Below are positions 1 through 10,802 of a stretch of DNA of 64,000 nucleotides, piece by piece. Numbering within the stretch: position 1 is the first letter of the stretch; every line of letters begins with the position of its first letter. Position numbers and translations under genes: made by a program. This stretch comes from Qipengyuania aestuarii. Lineage in GTDB: Bacteria > Pseudomonadota > Alphaproteobacteria > Sphingomonadales > Sphingomonadaceae. The notes under the pieces were generated by a model. The model made no database searches. It was given only the letters and a program-made list of their open reading frames with translations, and had not been told where the DNA came from. Location: contig NZ_JAIGNP010000003.1 in assembly GCF_019711535.1 (NCBI RefSeq), forward strand, positions 124,001-188,000. Reading direction: 5' to 3'.

Positions 1-189
1 CTGGTTCGCCGCGACAGCTACGTGATCCGTGCCGTACGCTCGCGCGGCGTGCCTGTCGCGAGTTCGCTCGGCGGGGGATATGGCCCCGACCCGCGCGAAG
101 TCGGTGAACGACACGCCAGGTCGATGATCGCCTGCGCCAGGGCGAATGCCGAGTTCGTTCAGCTTCCGATAGTCTGCGCGATGTTATAG
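1..189 (+). CDS. Histone deacetylase-family protein, C-terminal end (partial)
   Basis: The window opens inside a gene that ends with TAG at 187-189; 62 residues are visible. The stretch RDSYVIRAVRSRGVPVAS followed by LGGGYGPD and a conserved RH pair is the pattern near the C-terminus of bacterial HDAC/acetoin-utilisation-type deacetylases: a strand, a GGGY turn and a helix beginning with an Asp. Family members remove acyl groups from lysine or polyamines using zinc, but the metal ligands lie upstream of the window. It precedes the L,D-transpeptidase gene by only 9 bases, so the two may be co-transcribed. The family call rests on the GGGY context alone. Confidence 0.6.
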   Translation: MVRRDSYVIRAVRSRGVPVASSLGGGYGPDPREVGERHARSMIACARANAEFVQLPIVCAML

Positions 190-198
190 GATGACACC

Positions 199-906
199 AT
201 GAACCGCCGCGAACTTCTCAAGGGCTCGCTTGCCGCCAGTGCAGCGCTCACGCTGCCGGGCCGGGTAAGCGCTCAGATCAATCCGACCGCCAGCCGCGAT
301 GCGCAGCTTTTCGCCATCGCGCGCGACCAGCTGGCGCGGGTGGGTGATGTGCTCTGGAAGAAGGATATTGTCGGAATTGCCGATTTTGGCCTTCATTCCT
401 CGGAGCGACGCTTCCATTTCGTCGATCTGGAGAACGAGCGGGTACAGAGCTTCCATGTCAGCCATGGCACAGGCTCGGACAGCCAGCATGATGGCTGGCT
501 CAAGCGCTATTCGAACATCGAGGGCAGCGAGGCGACCAGCCGCGGCGCCTATATGACGCGCAGCTGGTACACAGGGCGGTATGGCACCTCGATCAGGCTC
601 GACGGGCTCGATCCGACCAATGACAAGGCGCTGCCACGCGCCATCGTGATGCATCAGGCGGAATATGCCCGTCCGGAGCATGTCGATAGGTGGGGCAGGC
701 TGGGCAGGTCAAATGGGTGCTTTGCGCTGGGACCCGACCAGTTCGATTATGTGCTTCTGAAGCTTAGCGGCGGACGCCTGCTCTATGCCGAAAGCCTGGG
801 CCTGACCGATGACGGTCGCCGCGTACCGCCGCCCGTCACGCAGACCGAATTGCTACGCAGCGACAGCGGCGGTACTTTCGAACGGACGAACCCCGGCGTT
901 TACTAA
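199..906 (+). CDS. Murein L,D-transpeptidase catalytic domain family protein (YkuD_2-like)
   Basis: A 235-residue exported protein. The N-terminus has a twin-arginine-like NRRELLKGS followed by an Ala-rich hydrophobic stretch ending near ASA or VSAQ, so it is probably periplasmic. The C-terminal half carries His152 (IVMHQAEY) and the nucleophile motif GRSNGCFAL with Cys174, the pattern of the YkuD_2 branch of L,D-transpeptidase-like proteins. Members are expected to act on peptidoglycan peptide stems (3-3 cross-links or anchoring), although the exact reaction of this branch is not well established. It lies 9 bases after the deacetylase-family gene and converges on a second, different L,D-transpeptidase gene. 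Confidence 0.85.
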   Translation: MNRRELLKGSLAASAALTLPGRVSAQINPTASRDAQLFAIARDQLARVGDVLWKKDIVGIADFGLHSSERRFHFVDLENERVQSFHVSHGTGSDSQHDGWLKRYSNIEGSEATSRGAYMTRSWYTGRYGTSIRLDGLDPTNDKALPRAIVMHQAEYARPEHVDRWGRLGRSNGCFALGPDQFDYVLLKLSGGRLLYAESLGLTDDGRRVPPPVTQTELLRSDSGGTFERTNPGVY

Positions 907-915
907 GGCCGGGGT
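890..915. terminator. Convergent-gene stem-loop, probable bidirectional terminator
   Basis: Perfect 8-bp arms ACCCCGGC (890-897) and GCCGGGGT (908-915) enclose a 10-base loop that contains the stop codon of the upstream gene. It sits between two convergent L,D-transpeptidase genes, where a shared terminator is expected. The T-tract after the stem on the + strand is weak. Confidence 0.45.
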
Positions 916-926
916 CGCCGTCTTTC

Positions 927-2345
927 TCAGGTGATCTGCATGTCGTCGACGATCTCGACGGCTTCCTCACTCGTCTCGCGCGCACGATCGGACACGCGAG
1001 GCGCGTCGAGCGCTTCGAGCACCGGAACATCGCGGTCGTAAATATCTTTGAACGTCTTCATTTCGCCGTTCACGTCCGTCGCCATGGTGAAGTAGGTGAG
1101 ATAGACCGGCCACTGCTTTTTCATTTCGTAGCGGGTATATTCACCGCTCGTCGTGATTTCCGAGACTTCCTGCTGAATGGCCGGGATATCTTCACGACTG
1201 TTGGCATTGCCGAGCATGGACATGGTCATGGCAAGTTCGCGTGCGCCCTGCACGCGGATACAGCCATGGCTCAGCGCACGGTTCTCATTCGCGAACAGAT
1301 GGCGGCTCGGAGTGTCATGAAGAAAGATGGCATGCTCGTTCGGCATGTCGAGCTTCATCAGACCAAGCGCATTCTGCGGCCCAGGCTGCTGGACCACGGT
1401 GACCCAGCCGTTCTCTCCCTTGGTCGCCTTGTAGCCAGCATTTCGCGCCCAGCCCGGATTGCCGAGTACCTTCGCGCCAAGGCCTTCGCCCTTCACGATG
1501 GACTGCGGAACCGTCCAGGTGGGATTGTAGATCACCGCTTCGACCATCTCCGCCAGCTGCGGCGTAGCGGTGCGGCCGGGTTTGCCGACCACGGTGCGGT
1601 AGCTTTTGATGATCCGGCCATTGACCGTCAGGCGCAGCATGTATTCCGGCACATTGGTAACAAGATACTGCTTGCCCAGATCCTGCGGCAGCCAGCGCCA
1701 CCGGTCCATGTTCGCACGGATCAGCTTGACGCGCTTGGCGTCCTTGGTCGCGGCAAGTTCGTCGCGCAGTGCGGCGTAATCGGGATGCAGCGGATTGAGC
1801 GAGGCAAGCGTACCGGCGATATCGCCGCTCGCGAGCGCATCTTCCAGCAGCTTCCAGGTCGGCATGCGATCCGCATCCGGATCGACGACGAACCACTGGC
1901 GGCGCGCTTCCATGGGCGTACGGCCGTCGCGCAAATCTTCGACAAGCCACACGAAAGTCTCGCTTGCCAGCTTATTGAGCGCTTCACCCTCGCCGGCGGC
2001 AATCGCGGTGCGAAGGGCATCGGCGCGATAATCGGACGGGTTGAGTCCTTCGGCAGCAACTGTCGGAATGAAGGCGAGCAGCTTTTGAGCCTGTGCCTTC
2101 GTCCACACACCCTCGAGCGAGGGAATTTCCTGCACCACTTCACCGCTGGCCATGCGGATGTCTCCGAAGGCCTCGCTCACAGTCTGTGCGCTATTATCCT
2201 GCTGCCGCGGAGTGGCTGCATCGGACTGTGCGGCTTGCAACGCTGTCGGCAGCAAACTTTCCGGCTCTGCCTGCTGAGCCTGTGCGGCGGTTGCGAGGAG
2301 AACTGCGGCAATCGCTGTTCCGGTCGAAATTCTAAATCGTGTCAT
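927..2345 (-). CDS. L,D-transpeptidase, YcbB/LdtD type
   Basis: A 472-residue periplasmic enzyme that makes 3-3 cross-links in peptidoglycan. The N-terminus (RFRISTGTAIAAVLLATAAQA) is a signal peptide ending AQA. A central helical region with the YPDY/LRxEL-like pattern is followed by the YkuD domain, with the family signature HGCIRVQGARELA around residue 360; the Cys is the nucleophile. The motif HDTPS...LF is the usual run-up in the large YcbB group. I chose the ATG at 2345 rather than the TTG four codons upstream, because GGTGGG sits 4-5 bases before this ATG. The length is near the family norm. It converges on the YkuD_2-like gene, so two transpeptidase-like genes lie tail to tail. Confidence 0.9.
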   Translation of the reverse strand: MTRFRISTGTAIAAVLLATAAQAQQAEPESLLPTALQAAQSDAATPRQQDNSAQTVSEAFGDIRMASGEVVQEIPSLEGVWTKAQAQKLLAFIPTVAAEGLNPSDYRADALRTAIAAGEGEALNKLASETFVWLVEDLRDGRTPMEARRQWFVVDPDADRMPTWKLLEDALASGDIAGTLASLNPLHPDYAALRDELAATKDAKRVKLIRANMDRWRWLPQDLGKQYLVTNVPEYMLRLTVNGRIIKSYRTVVGKPGRTATPQLAEMVEAVIYNPTWTVPQSIVKGEGLGAKVLGNPGWARNAGYKATKGENGWVTVVQQPGPQNALGLMKLDMPNEHAIFLHDTPSRHLFANENRALSHGCIRVQGARELAMTMSMLGNANSREDIPAIQQEVSEITTSGEYTRYEMKKQWPVYLTYFTMATDVNGEMKTFKDIYDRDVPVLEALDAPRVSDRARETSEEAVEIVDDMQIT

Positions 2346-2478
2346 TTGGCCCACCAATTTTGCGCTGTGGCAATATATACTGCTTTTCCACGCGCTATGT
2401 ACTGCTAACTGCCTGAAACAATCCGCGATCCCGGCTTACCCACCGCTGAACCAAGTTGCACCTGCGGCAGGGCGCACT

Positions 2479-3378
2479 ATGCCAGCGACGATGAGCGTAA
2501 ATGACGACAGCCTCAAGCCGGTGGTGGCCACTATCGTCGGGATTGCACTGTTTTCGGCCATGGATGCAGTGATGAAAAGCGCGAGCATCGCGATTGGCGC
2601 CTACAGCGCCTATCTTCTGCGCTGCATGATCGGCTTCTGCATGATTGCACCGATCTGGTGGTGGCGAACGCGAAAAATGCCGGCGAGATCGGTGATGAAG
2701 GTCCACATCAAGCGCGGAATTGTCGTCGCCTTCATGGGCTGGACCTTTTTCGGCGCATTGGTCCGCCTGCCCCTGGCCGAGGCAATTGCAGTCAGCTTTA
2801 TAGCCCCGCTCATCACGCTGTATCTGGCCGCCCTTATCCTGGGCGAAAAAATAGAACGACGGGCAATCCTTGGCGCCTTATTGGGCTTGGGAGGGGTGAT
2901 CGTGATTGTAGGAGGGCGCATCGGACGAGAAAGACTGAACGAAGATTCCTTGGTCGGACTTACGCTCGTCACCGTCTCGGCGCTGCTCTTCGCGTGGAAC
3001 CTCATACTGCAAAGGCAACAGGCTTTGGTGTCGTCGCCAGAGGAAGCCGGTACCTTTCAGAATGGCGTAGCTGCGCTCACATTGCTCGCCGGTGCGCCGT
3101 TTCTTCTAGTGATGCCCCCCGCTCCCGTGTGGGGCGAACTCTTCGCGGGTGCTTTCCTGGCGGTAACTGCCCTGCTATTTCTCACATGGGCCTATGCCCG
3201 GTCGGAGACCCAGCGCCTGGTACCGATCGAATACACCGGTTTTCTGTGGGCCTCGCTGTTTGGCTGGCTCTATTTCGGCGAACAGGTACGCGGAGCAACA
3301 ATAGTAGGCGCCGCGCTTATCGTTGCCGGATGCTGGATCGCAGCCCGCCGCAAGCGTCCTGAACAGAGCGCGCTGTGA
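2479..3378 (+). CDS. DMT superfamily (EamA) transporter
   Basis: A 299-residue inner-membrane protein with about ten hydrophobic segments in two repeats of an EamA domain (roughly residues 12-145 and 155-290). Examples are the segments VVATIVGIALFSAMDAVMK, AILGALLGLGGVIVIVGG and VTALLFLTWAYARSETQ. The YIGE-type ends of EamA repeats appear as ALILGEKIERR and FGWLYFGEQVRG. Substrates of such exporters are metabolites or amino acids, and none can be named from sequence. The ATG at 2491 is an alternative start; 2479 has a plausible CAGGGC upstream. It is a single-gene unit between the divergent L,D-transpeptidase gene and a small convergent gene. Confidence 0.88.
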   Translation: MPATMSVNDDSLKPVVATIVGIALFSAMDAVMKSASIAIGAYSAYLLRCMIGFCMIAPIWWWRTRKMPARSVMKVHIKRGIVVAFMGWTFFGALVRLPLAEAIAVSFIAPLITLYLAALILGEKIERRAILGALLGLGGVIVIVGGRIGRERLNEDSLVGLTLVTVSALLFAWNLILQRQQALVSSPEEAGTFQNGVAALTLLAGAPFLLVMPPAPVWGELFAGAFLAVTALLFLTWAYARSETQRLVPIEYTGFLWASLFGWLYFGEQVRGATIVGAALIVAGCWIAARRKRPEQSAL

Positions 3379-3385
3379 TTAGTTT

Positions 3386-3544
3386 TTAGCGCTGCTGAGC
3401 CAATTCGGTCTGGTCTGCAGGCGCATTATCGGCTGCGAACGTAGCGGCGGCAGTGAACATGCCGGCCACACCCAATGCAGCCGTCATCACGGCAAGGCGA
3501 ACTGTCTGGCGTGATTTTGCGTTCGTGTGTGTAGCGGTCTTCAT
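3386..3544 (-). CDS. Small secreted protein, 52 aa, unknown function
   Basis: A short gene with clear signs of translation: a GAGGAG Shine-Dalgarno sequence (3550-3555) lies 5-6 bases before the ATG. The product begins with a basic n-region (MKTATHTNAKSRQ), then a hydrophobic stretch (LAVMTAALGVAGMFTAAATF) ending in an AA-D cleavage-like site. The mature tail is only about 15 residues (DNAPADQTELAQQR). It fills the gap between the convergent DMT gene and the divergent aconitase gene. I do not recognise a family. The small tail suggests a secreted or membrane-tethered peptide. Confidence 0.6.
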   Translation of the reverse strand: MKTATHTNAKSRQTVRLAVMTAALGVAGMFTAAATFAADNAPADQTELAQQR

Positions 3545-3771
3545 AGTTCAAACTCCTCATCGGGCGGCGCTTTTCGCTGTTATTTCTTGCGCTGCGCAGC
3601 GGCCCGTCATTGCCCTATCAATGGGTTGCGACAGGTTTGGGTTCCCTGCCGGCCAGATGAGCGCCGGTGATACCCTTGATTTTTTGCCCGCCACAGCGCA
3701 CAGGCGCGGCACATTCTGCCGCCTTACCCATTGGTGGTGTGACGGCTTCAGAAAGAAAGGAATTTGCCCGC

Positions 3772-6447
<2,676 letters not shown>

Positions 6448-6470
6448 GGCCAGGCGACACCGGATCGAAG

Positions 6471-6500
6471 GGGGCGGTTCCGCAAGGAGCCGCCCCTTTT
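6471..6500 (+). terminator. Intrinsic terminator after acnA
   Basis: The sequence GGGGCGGTTCC, loop GCAA, GGAGCCGCCCC, TTTT forms an 11-bp stem with one G-U wobble, followed directly by four Ts. It starts 24 bases after the acnA stop and ends 11 bases before the ruvB stop on the other strand. Confidence 0.85.
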
Positions 6501-6510
6501 CACTGGCGCG

Positions 6511-7539
6511 CTATTTGTCGAACATGTCGCCCTGCGGCTTGCTGGGCGGTGCGAGGCCGAGGTGATCCCAGCCCCCATCGTTGAGCATACGGCCCCGCGC
6601 CGTACGGGCGATGAGGCCGAGCTGGATCAGATAGGGCTCGATCACCTCCTCCACCGTATCGCGCGGCTCGGACAGCCCGGCAGCAAGCGTTTCCACGCCC
6701 ACCGGCCCGCCCTTGTAGGTCGTCGCGATCATGGTGAGATAGCGCCGGTCCATCGCATCGAGGCCGAGGCTGTCGACTTCGAGCCGGGTCAGCGCCTCGT
6801 CGGCGACCCGCGTCGTGACCACCGGCTCGCCCAACACGCTGGCGAAATCGCGCACGCGGCGCATCAGGCGGCCTGCCACGCGGGGCGTGCCGCGCGAGCG
6901 GCGGGCAATCTCGCGCGCGCCGCCTTCGTCGATCCCCATGCCCAGCAGGCCGGCCCCGCGGGTGACGACCTTGAGCAGCTCGTCCTCGGTGTAGAAGTTG
7001 AGGCGCACGGGAATGCCGAACCGGTCGCGCAGTGGCGTGGTCAGCAGCCCCTGCCGCGTGGTCGCGCCGACCAGCGTGAAGGGCGGCAAATCGATCCGCA
7101 CGCTGCGCGCCGAGGGCCCTTCGCCGATGATGATGTCGAGCGCGCGGTCCTCCATCGCCGGATAGAGCACTTCTTCGACCACCGGATTGAGCCGGTGGAT
7201 CTCGTCGATGAAGAGCACGTCGTTGGGTTCGAGATTGGTGAGCAGCGCTGCCAGATCGCCCGCCTTGGCGATCACCGGTCCGCTGGTGGCGCGGAAGCCC
7301 ACCCCCAGTTCGCGCGAGACGATCTGCGCCAGCGTGGTCTTGCCGAGGCCGGGAGGGCCGAAGAACAGCACGTGATCCATCGCCTCGCCGCGCCCCTTGG
7401 CGGCTTCGACGAAGACGCGCAGGTTCTCGCGCGCGGCCTTCTGGCCGACGAACTCCGCCAGGCTTTTGGGCCGCAGCGCCGCATCAGGATCCTCGGGCTG
7501 GCGGTCGGGCGAATGGAGGGGGATGTTCACATCGGTCAT
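6511..7539 (-). CDS. ruvB: Holliday junction branch migration helicase RuvB
   Basis: A 342-residue AAA+ motor of the RuvABC resolvasome, which drives branch migration at Holliday junctions. Walker [11 protein letters not shown] is at residues 61-70, Walker [11 protein letters not shown] at 107-116, the sensor GATTRQG follows, and the C-terminal winged helix carries the usual [10 protein letters not shown]...EDTVE-like stretch. Length and motifs are canonical. Its ATG overlaps the stop of the upstream DsrE-like gene by one base (TGATG), indicating translational coupling. ruvA lies two genes upstream in the same operon, while ruvC is not adjacent in this window. Confidence 0.98.
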   Translation of the reverse strand: MTDVNIPLHSPDRQPEDPDAALRPKSLAEFVGQKAARENLRVFVEAAKGRGEAMDHVLFFGPPGLGKTTLAQIVSRELGVGFRATSGPVIAKAGDLAALLTNLEPNDVLFIDEIHRLNPVVEEVLYPAMEDRALDIIIGEGPSARSVRIDLPPFTLVGATTRQGLLTTPLRDRFGIPVRLNFYTEDELLKVVTRGAGLLGMGIDEGGAREIARRSRGTPRVAGRLMRRVRDFASVLGEPVVTTRVADEALTRLEVDSLGLDAMDRRYLTMIATTYKGGPVGVETLAAGLSEPRDTVEEVIEPYLIQLGLIARTARGRMLNDGGWDHLGLAPPSKPQGDMFDK

Positions 7540-8117
7540 CAGAACGGGTTCACCGTGTAGCCCTCCTGCTGGAGCCGGGCGTGGGCAGTCATGGCGGAGA
7601 GGTCCATCTCAACACCTTCGATCAGCTGGTCGGGAGTGACACCCTGCGCGGCGGCGCTCTGGCCGCAGACGATGAACCGTACCCCGTGATCGAGCATGGC
7701 GCGGACCATCGGGCCCGAGGGATTGTCCAGCGATCCCTCCGCAGTCGCCAGCTGGCGCGCCGACCACCCGCCGTCGTTCAACAGGTCGAGTACGGCAGGC
7801 CCGTGCACCACCACGGCCACGCGGATGTTCTCTTCCGGCACGCCGGCAGCGACATGCATGTTGATGAACCGCGCCGCGCTTTCGAAGCCGCGGTTGCGCG
7901 CGCCGTCTTCGGTAGCCTTCGCGACATCGAAGCTGTGCGCGAATGCCGTGTCGGCAGCGAAGGGTTCCACCCCCGCCACCGAGGCATGCGGGCCGAAACC
8001 ATCGAACACCGGACCGGTCTCGAACGCGCTCATATCCTGCGCGGCAAGTGGCGCGGCCATCAGGTAGAGCAGTGCAGCGGAGGGTCCTGCGAGCCGGTGA
8101 GGCCGGTCAATAGGCAT
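7539..8117 (-). CDS. DsrE-family-like secreted protein in the ruv operon
   Basis: A 192-residue protein with a signal peptide ([18 protein letters not shown]). The body contains [24 protein letters not shown], a Leu-rich DLLNDGG stretch and [12 protein letters not shown], the strand-Cys-Gly pattern of DsrE/DsrF-like folds (sulfur-relay and intracellular sulfur-oxidation family). Here the protein appears to be exported, so a cytoplasmic sulfur-relay role is doubtful. I chose the ATG at 8117, since GGGAG lies 7 bases upstream; the ATG at 8123 is too close to it. It overlaps the upstream small gene by about 11 bases and ruvB by one base. Why it sits inside the ruv operon is unknown. Confidence 0.7.
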   Translation of the reverse strand: MPIDRPHRLAGPSAALLYLMAAPLAAQDMSAFETGPVFDGFGPHASVAGVEPFAADTAFAHSFDVAKATEDGARNRGFESAARFINMHVAAGVPEENIRVAVVVHGPAVLDLLNDGGWSARQLATAEGSLDNPSGPMVRAMLDHGVRFIVCGQSAAAQGVTPDQLIEGVEMDLSAMTAHARLQQEGYTVNPF

Positions 8118-8508
8118 CGTCATTCTCCCATTCGCGCCATTTGAACTGCTGTGCAATCAGCCAATCGCGCGCATTTTCAACAGGCCTGCCAATCACCCAC
8201 GCACCTTCTGCGGGCAGGTGGGCCCGCGAGCAGCTGGTGAACGGGCCATAGTCGACATACGCCGTGTCCGACGACCAATCCCCGCGCATCACATCGATCA
8301 CATCCACTACCAGGCCGTTATTCCACGCGGTAACCGATTTCTGTGGTCGGACCCGCAAGACGATCGCGTCATCGTCGACCTGGGGGGGCACTTCCGGCAA
8401 GAACACGTAGGTTTCGGAACCGGGACGGCAGGCGATAGCGGGCGAAGCGGTTAGCAGCCCGATCGCCGCAGCGCTCATCAACACTACTTTCGAAACCATC
8501 CTTGTCAC
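8107..8508 (-). CDS. Hypothetical exported protein in the ruv operon
   Basis: A 133-residue product with an N-terminal signal sequence (VVLMSAAAIGLLTASPAIA) just before CRPGSE, so the mature chain starts near a Cys. Strand-like segments such as AIVLRVRPQKSV and the sequence YGPFTSC...GAWVIG are typical of small sphingomonad exported proteins. I recognise no named domain. The GTG at 8508 overlaps the ruvA stop (GTGA); an ATG three codons later is an alternative. It overlaps the DsrE-like gene downstream, so ruvA, this gene, the DsrE-like gene and ruvB form one tightly packed unit. Confidence 0.65.
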   Translation of the reverse strand: MTRMVSKVVLMSAAAIGLLTASPAIACRPGSETYVFLPEVPPQVDDDAIVLRVRPQKSVTAWNNGLVVDVIDVMRGDWSSDTAYVDYGPFTSCSRAHLPAEGAWVIGRPVENARDWLIAQQFKWREWENDDAY

Positions 8509-9113
8509 CCCGCCGCCCTCTTCAGCGCCACGCGGATGAGGTCGCCCTCGGCCGCGCCTTCGCCCAGTTCGCTTTGTGCCGCTGCCACCGCGCGCGCAGC
8601 GACGGCGGGTTTGAAGCCCAAGTTTTCAAGCGCGCTTACCGCATCGGCGCTGGCCCCGCCTGCGGGCATGGCGACGCCCGAGCCGCCCGCCATGCCTCCC
8701 CCGCCCGGCAGCGCGCCGGCCTTGTCCTTCAGTTCGTTGACGATGCGGCTGGCCAGTTTCGGCCCGACGCCCTGCGCGCGCGCGACGGTGGCGGCATCGC
8801 CATTGGAGCAGGCCTGCTGCACCTCCGCGGTCGAAAGCGCCGAGAGGATCGCCAGCGCGACCTTGCTGCCCACGCCCTGAACCTGCGTGAGCAGGCGGAA
8901 CCAGTCGCGTTCGGCACCGTCGGCAAAGCCGAGCAGGCGCATGTCGTTCTCCGAGACCTGCAGATCGGTATAGACGGTGCAGGCTTCGCCCTTTTCGCCC
9001 AACTGGCTGAGCGTGCGGGCCGAGCAATGGACGAGATAGCCGACGCCCGAGACATCGATCACCGCCCAGTCCACGCCGGTTTCGTCAAGCAGGCCTTTGA
9101 GCTTCGCAATCAT
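8505..9113 (-). CDS. ruvA: Holliday junction DNA-binding subunit RuvA
   Basis: A 202-residue protein that binds the four-way junction and loads RuvB. The N-terminal OB fold starts with the canonical MIAKLKG, followed by DVSGVGYLVHCS and the acidic-pin region. The helix-hairpin-helix repeats follow (LLTQVQGVGSKVALAIL and ARAQGVGPKLASRIVNELKDK), then a Gly/Ala-rich linker and a C-terminal domain III that contacts RuvB. The frame is open upstream to 9326, but family members begin exactly at MIAKLKG, so 9113 is used. It is the first gene of the unit containing ruvB. Confidence 0.97.
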   Translation of the reverse strand: MIAKLKGLLDETGVDWAVIDVSGVGYLVHCSARTLSQLGEKGEACTVYTDLQVSENDMRLLGFADGAERDWFRLLTQVQGVGSKVALAILSALSTAEVQQACSNGDAATVARAQGVGPKLASRIVNELKDKAGALPGGGGMAGGSGVAMPAGGASADAVSALENLGFKPAVAARAVAAAQSELGEGAAEGDLIRVALKRAAG

Positions 9114-9133
9114 GGTGTTTCTCTCTGCGCTAC

Positions 9134-9197
9134 CGCTACGCTGCTTGAGCGCGGTGTCTCTTTCTGCACTATCGCTACGCTGCTTGAGCGCGGTGTC
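9134..9197. repeat. 39-bp tandem repeat upstream of ruvA
   Basis: The 25-base block CGCTACGCTGCTTGAGCGCG plus GTGTC occurs identically at 9134-9158 and 9173-9197, a period of 39 bases. A degraded third unit is recognisable from about 9211. The repeat lies directly upstream of the ruvA start and reads as 13-residue repeats in the ruvA frame, but no RuvA has such an extension, so I treat it as non-coding 5' sequence. Confidence 0.7.
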
Positions 9198-9340
9198 ATT
9201 CCTCGCCGCCGCATCGCTGCGTGGGCGCGTTTTGTTCCTGCCGCAGTCCGCGCTGCGGGTCCACCCTCCCGCGCCGTTTCTCCCGCGATTCGCGCGGCAG
9301 GATGGAGCAGGTGGAGCACGGTCCAAGGCAAAAAGCCGCG

Positions 9341-9525
9341 ATCCGTCACCCTGGCTGGCGAAACTGTCACCCTTGCGCGCCGATCCGTCACCTTACAGGG
9401 CAATCTGTCACCTTCCCGCGCCAAACTGTCACCCTTCCCCCGCCGATCTGTCACTTTCCGCAAGGCGAGCTGTCACCACCGCGCCCCGCATGCTGTCACC
9501 CTTTGCGTCTCGAAGTGTCACCCCG
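9341..9525. repeat. Phased GTCACC motif array between ruvA and aroC
   Basis: The hexamer GTCACC (GTCACT once) begins at 9345, 9366, 9387, 9407, 9429, 9450, 9472, 9495 and 9517. Successive distances are 21, 21, 20, 22, 21, 22, 23 and 22 bases, close to two turns of B-DNA. The preceding bases are usually CT or CC (consensus (A/T)CTGTCACC), while the sequence between motifs is not conserved. The spacing is not consistently a multiple of three, which argues against a coding repeat. Together with the 39-bp repeat it fills the 518-base gap (9114-9631); I see no gene there. Confidence 0.8.
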
Positions 9526-9631
9526 CCCGCCCCTTTCAGACTGCCGCCATCCCGCACCAATACCAATTCAGCAGGGCTGTAGGAAAGGCATGCTTGCTCG
9601 ACAGGCGGCTGATGCGCGATATGACGGCACC

Positions 9632-10714
9632 ATGAGCTGGAACACATTCGGACGGACCCTGCGCTTCACTACCTGGGGCGAAAGCCACGGCCCCGCCATC
9701 GGCGCGGTGGTCGACGGGTGCCCGCCGGGCATCGCGCTGACCGAAACCGACATCCAGCCTTTCCTCGATGCGCGCAAACCGGGGCAGAACAAGTTCACCA
9801 CCCAGCGCAAGGAACCCGATGCGGTCCGCATCCTGTCGGGCGTGTTCGAAGCGCCCGACGGGCAGCAGCGCACCACCGGCACGCCGATCAGCCTGCTGAT
9901 CGAGAATACCGACCAGCGATCGAAGGATTATTCGGAGATCGCCAACACCTATCGGCCCGGTCATGCCGATTATGCCTATGACGCGAAATACGGTTTTCGC
10001 GATTATCGCGGCGGCGGGCGCAGCAGTGCGCGCGAAACCGCGATGCGCGTGGCGGCGGGCGCGGTGGCGCGGCGGATCGTGGGCGAAGTCGACATCCTCG
10101 CCTATGTCTCCGAAATCGGCGGCGACCGGATCGATCCGGCCAATTTCGACCGTGACCAGATCTCCGGCAACCCCTTCTGGTGCCCCGATGCCGATGCCGC
10201 GAAGCGCTGGGAGGCGCTGGTTGACGATGCGCGCAAGGCGGGATCCTCGCTCGGCGCTGTGGTCGAATGCGTGGCAAGCGGCGTCCCCGCCGGATGGGGC
10301 GCTCCGCTCTATGCCAAGCTCGACAGCGATCTGGCGGCCGGCATGATGAGCATCAATGCGGTCAAGGGCGTGGAGATCGGCGACGGTTTCGATGCCGCGC
10401 GCCTGACCGGCGAACAGAATGCCGATGCGATGACGCCGGGCGAGAACGGGCCGCACTTCGCCGCCAATCATGCGGGCGGGATCGCGGGCGGCATTTCGAC
10501 CGGCCAGCCGGTGGTCTGCCGCGTGGCCTTCAAGCCGACCAGTTCGATCCTGACGCCGGTGCCCAGCATCGACCGGCAGGGCGCCGCCACGCAAGTGCGC
10601 ACCAAGGGCCGCCACGATCCCTGCGTGGGCATTCGCGGCACGCCCGTCGTCGAAGCGATGATGGCGCTGGTGCTGGCCGATCACAAACTGCTGCACCGCG
10701 CGCAATGCGGATAG
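9632..10714 (+). CDS. aroC: Chorismate synthase
   Basis: A 360-residue FMN-dependent enzyme catalysing the last shikimate-pathway step, EPSP to chorismate. The signature GESHG is at residues 16-20; the [18 protein letters not shown] block and the C-terminal [20 protein letters not shown] block are both present. I set the start at 9632 because the family begins MS(W/H)NTFG; the frame is open upstream through the GTCACC array, but that stretch has no family similarity. It is apparently a single-gene unit with its promoter in or next to the motif array. Confidence 0.97.
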   Translation: MSWNTFGRTLRFTTWGESHGPAIGAVVDGCPPGIALTETDIQPFLDARKPGQNKFTTQRKEPDAVRILSGVFEAPDGQQRTTGTPISLLIENTDQRSKDYSEIANTYRPGHADYAYDAKYGFRDYRGGGRSSARETAMRVAAGAVARRIVGEVDILAYVSEIGGDRIDPANFDRDQISGNPFWCPDADAAKRWEALVDDARKAGSSLGAVVECVASGVPAGWGAPLYAKLDSDLAAGMMSINAVKGVEIGDGFDAARLTGEQNADAMTPGENGPHFAANHAGGIAGGISTGQPVVCRVAFKPTSSILTPVPSIDRQGAATQVRTKGRHDPCVGIRGTPVVEAMMALVLADHKLLHRAQCG

Positions 10715-10802
10715 ATGGGCGGGTGACGGGCGGGCATTAGCTTACGCTTACCCAACCGCCGCGTTCAGCCAGCGCAAAGCCGGGCGTGGTAGGATGCCTT
10801 CC

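Noticed and set aside
9113..9326. RuvA with a 71-residue N-terminal extension
   Set aside because: Family members begin with MIAKLKG, exactly at 9113; the upstream part consists of the tandem repeat and low-complexity sequence.
9341..9525. CRISPR array
   Set aside because: The repeated unit is only 6-9 bases with spacers of about 14 bases; no cas genes lie nearby.
9221..9631. AroC with a 137-residue N-terminal extension, or a small gene in the GTCACC array
   Set aside because: Chorismate synthases begin MSxNTFG; the stretch upstream is the motif array, whose 20-23 base spacing does not preserve a frame.
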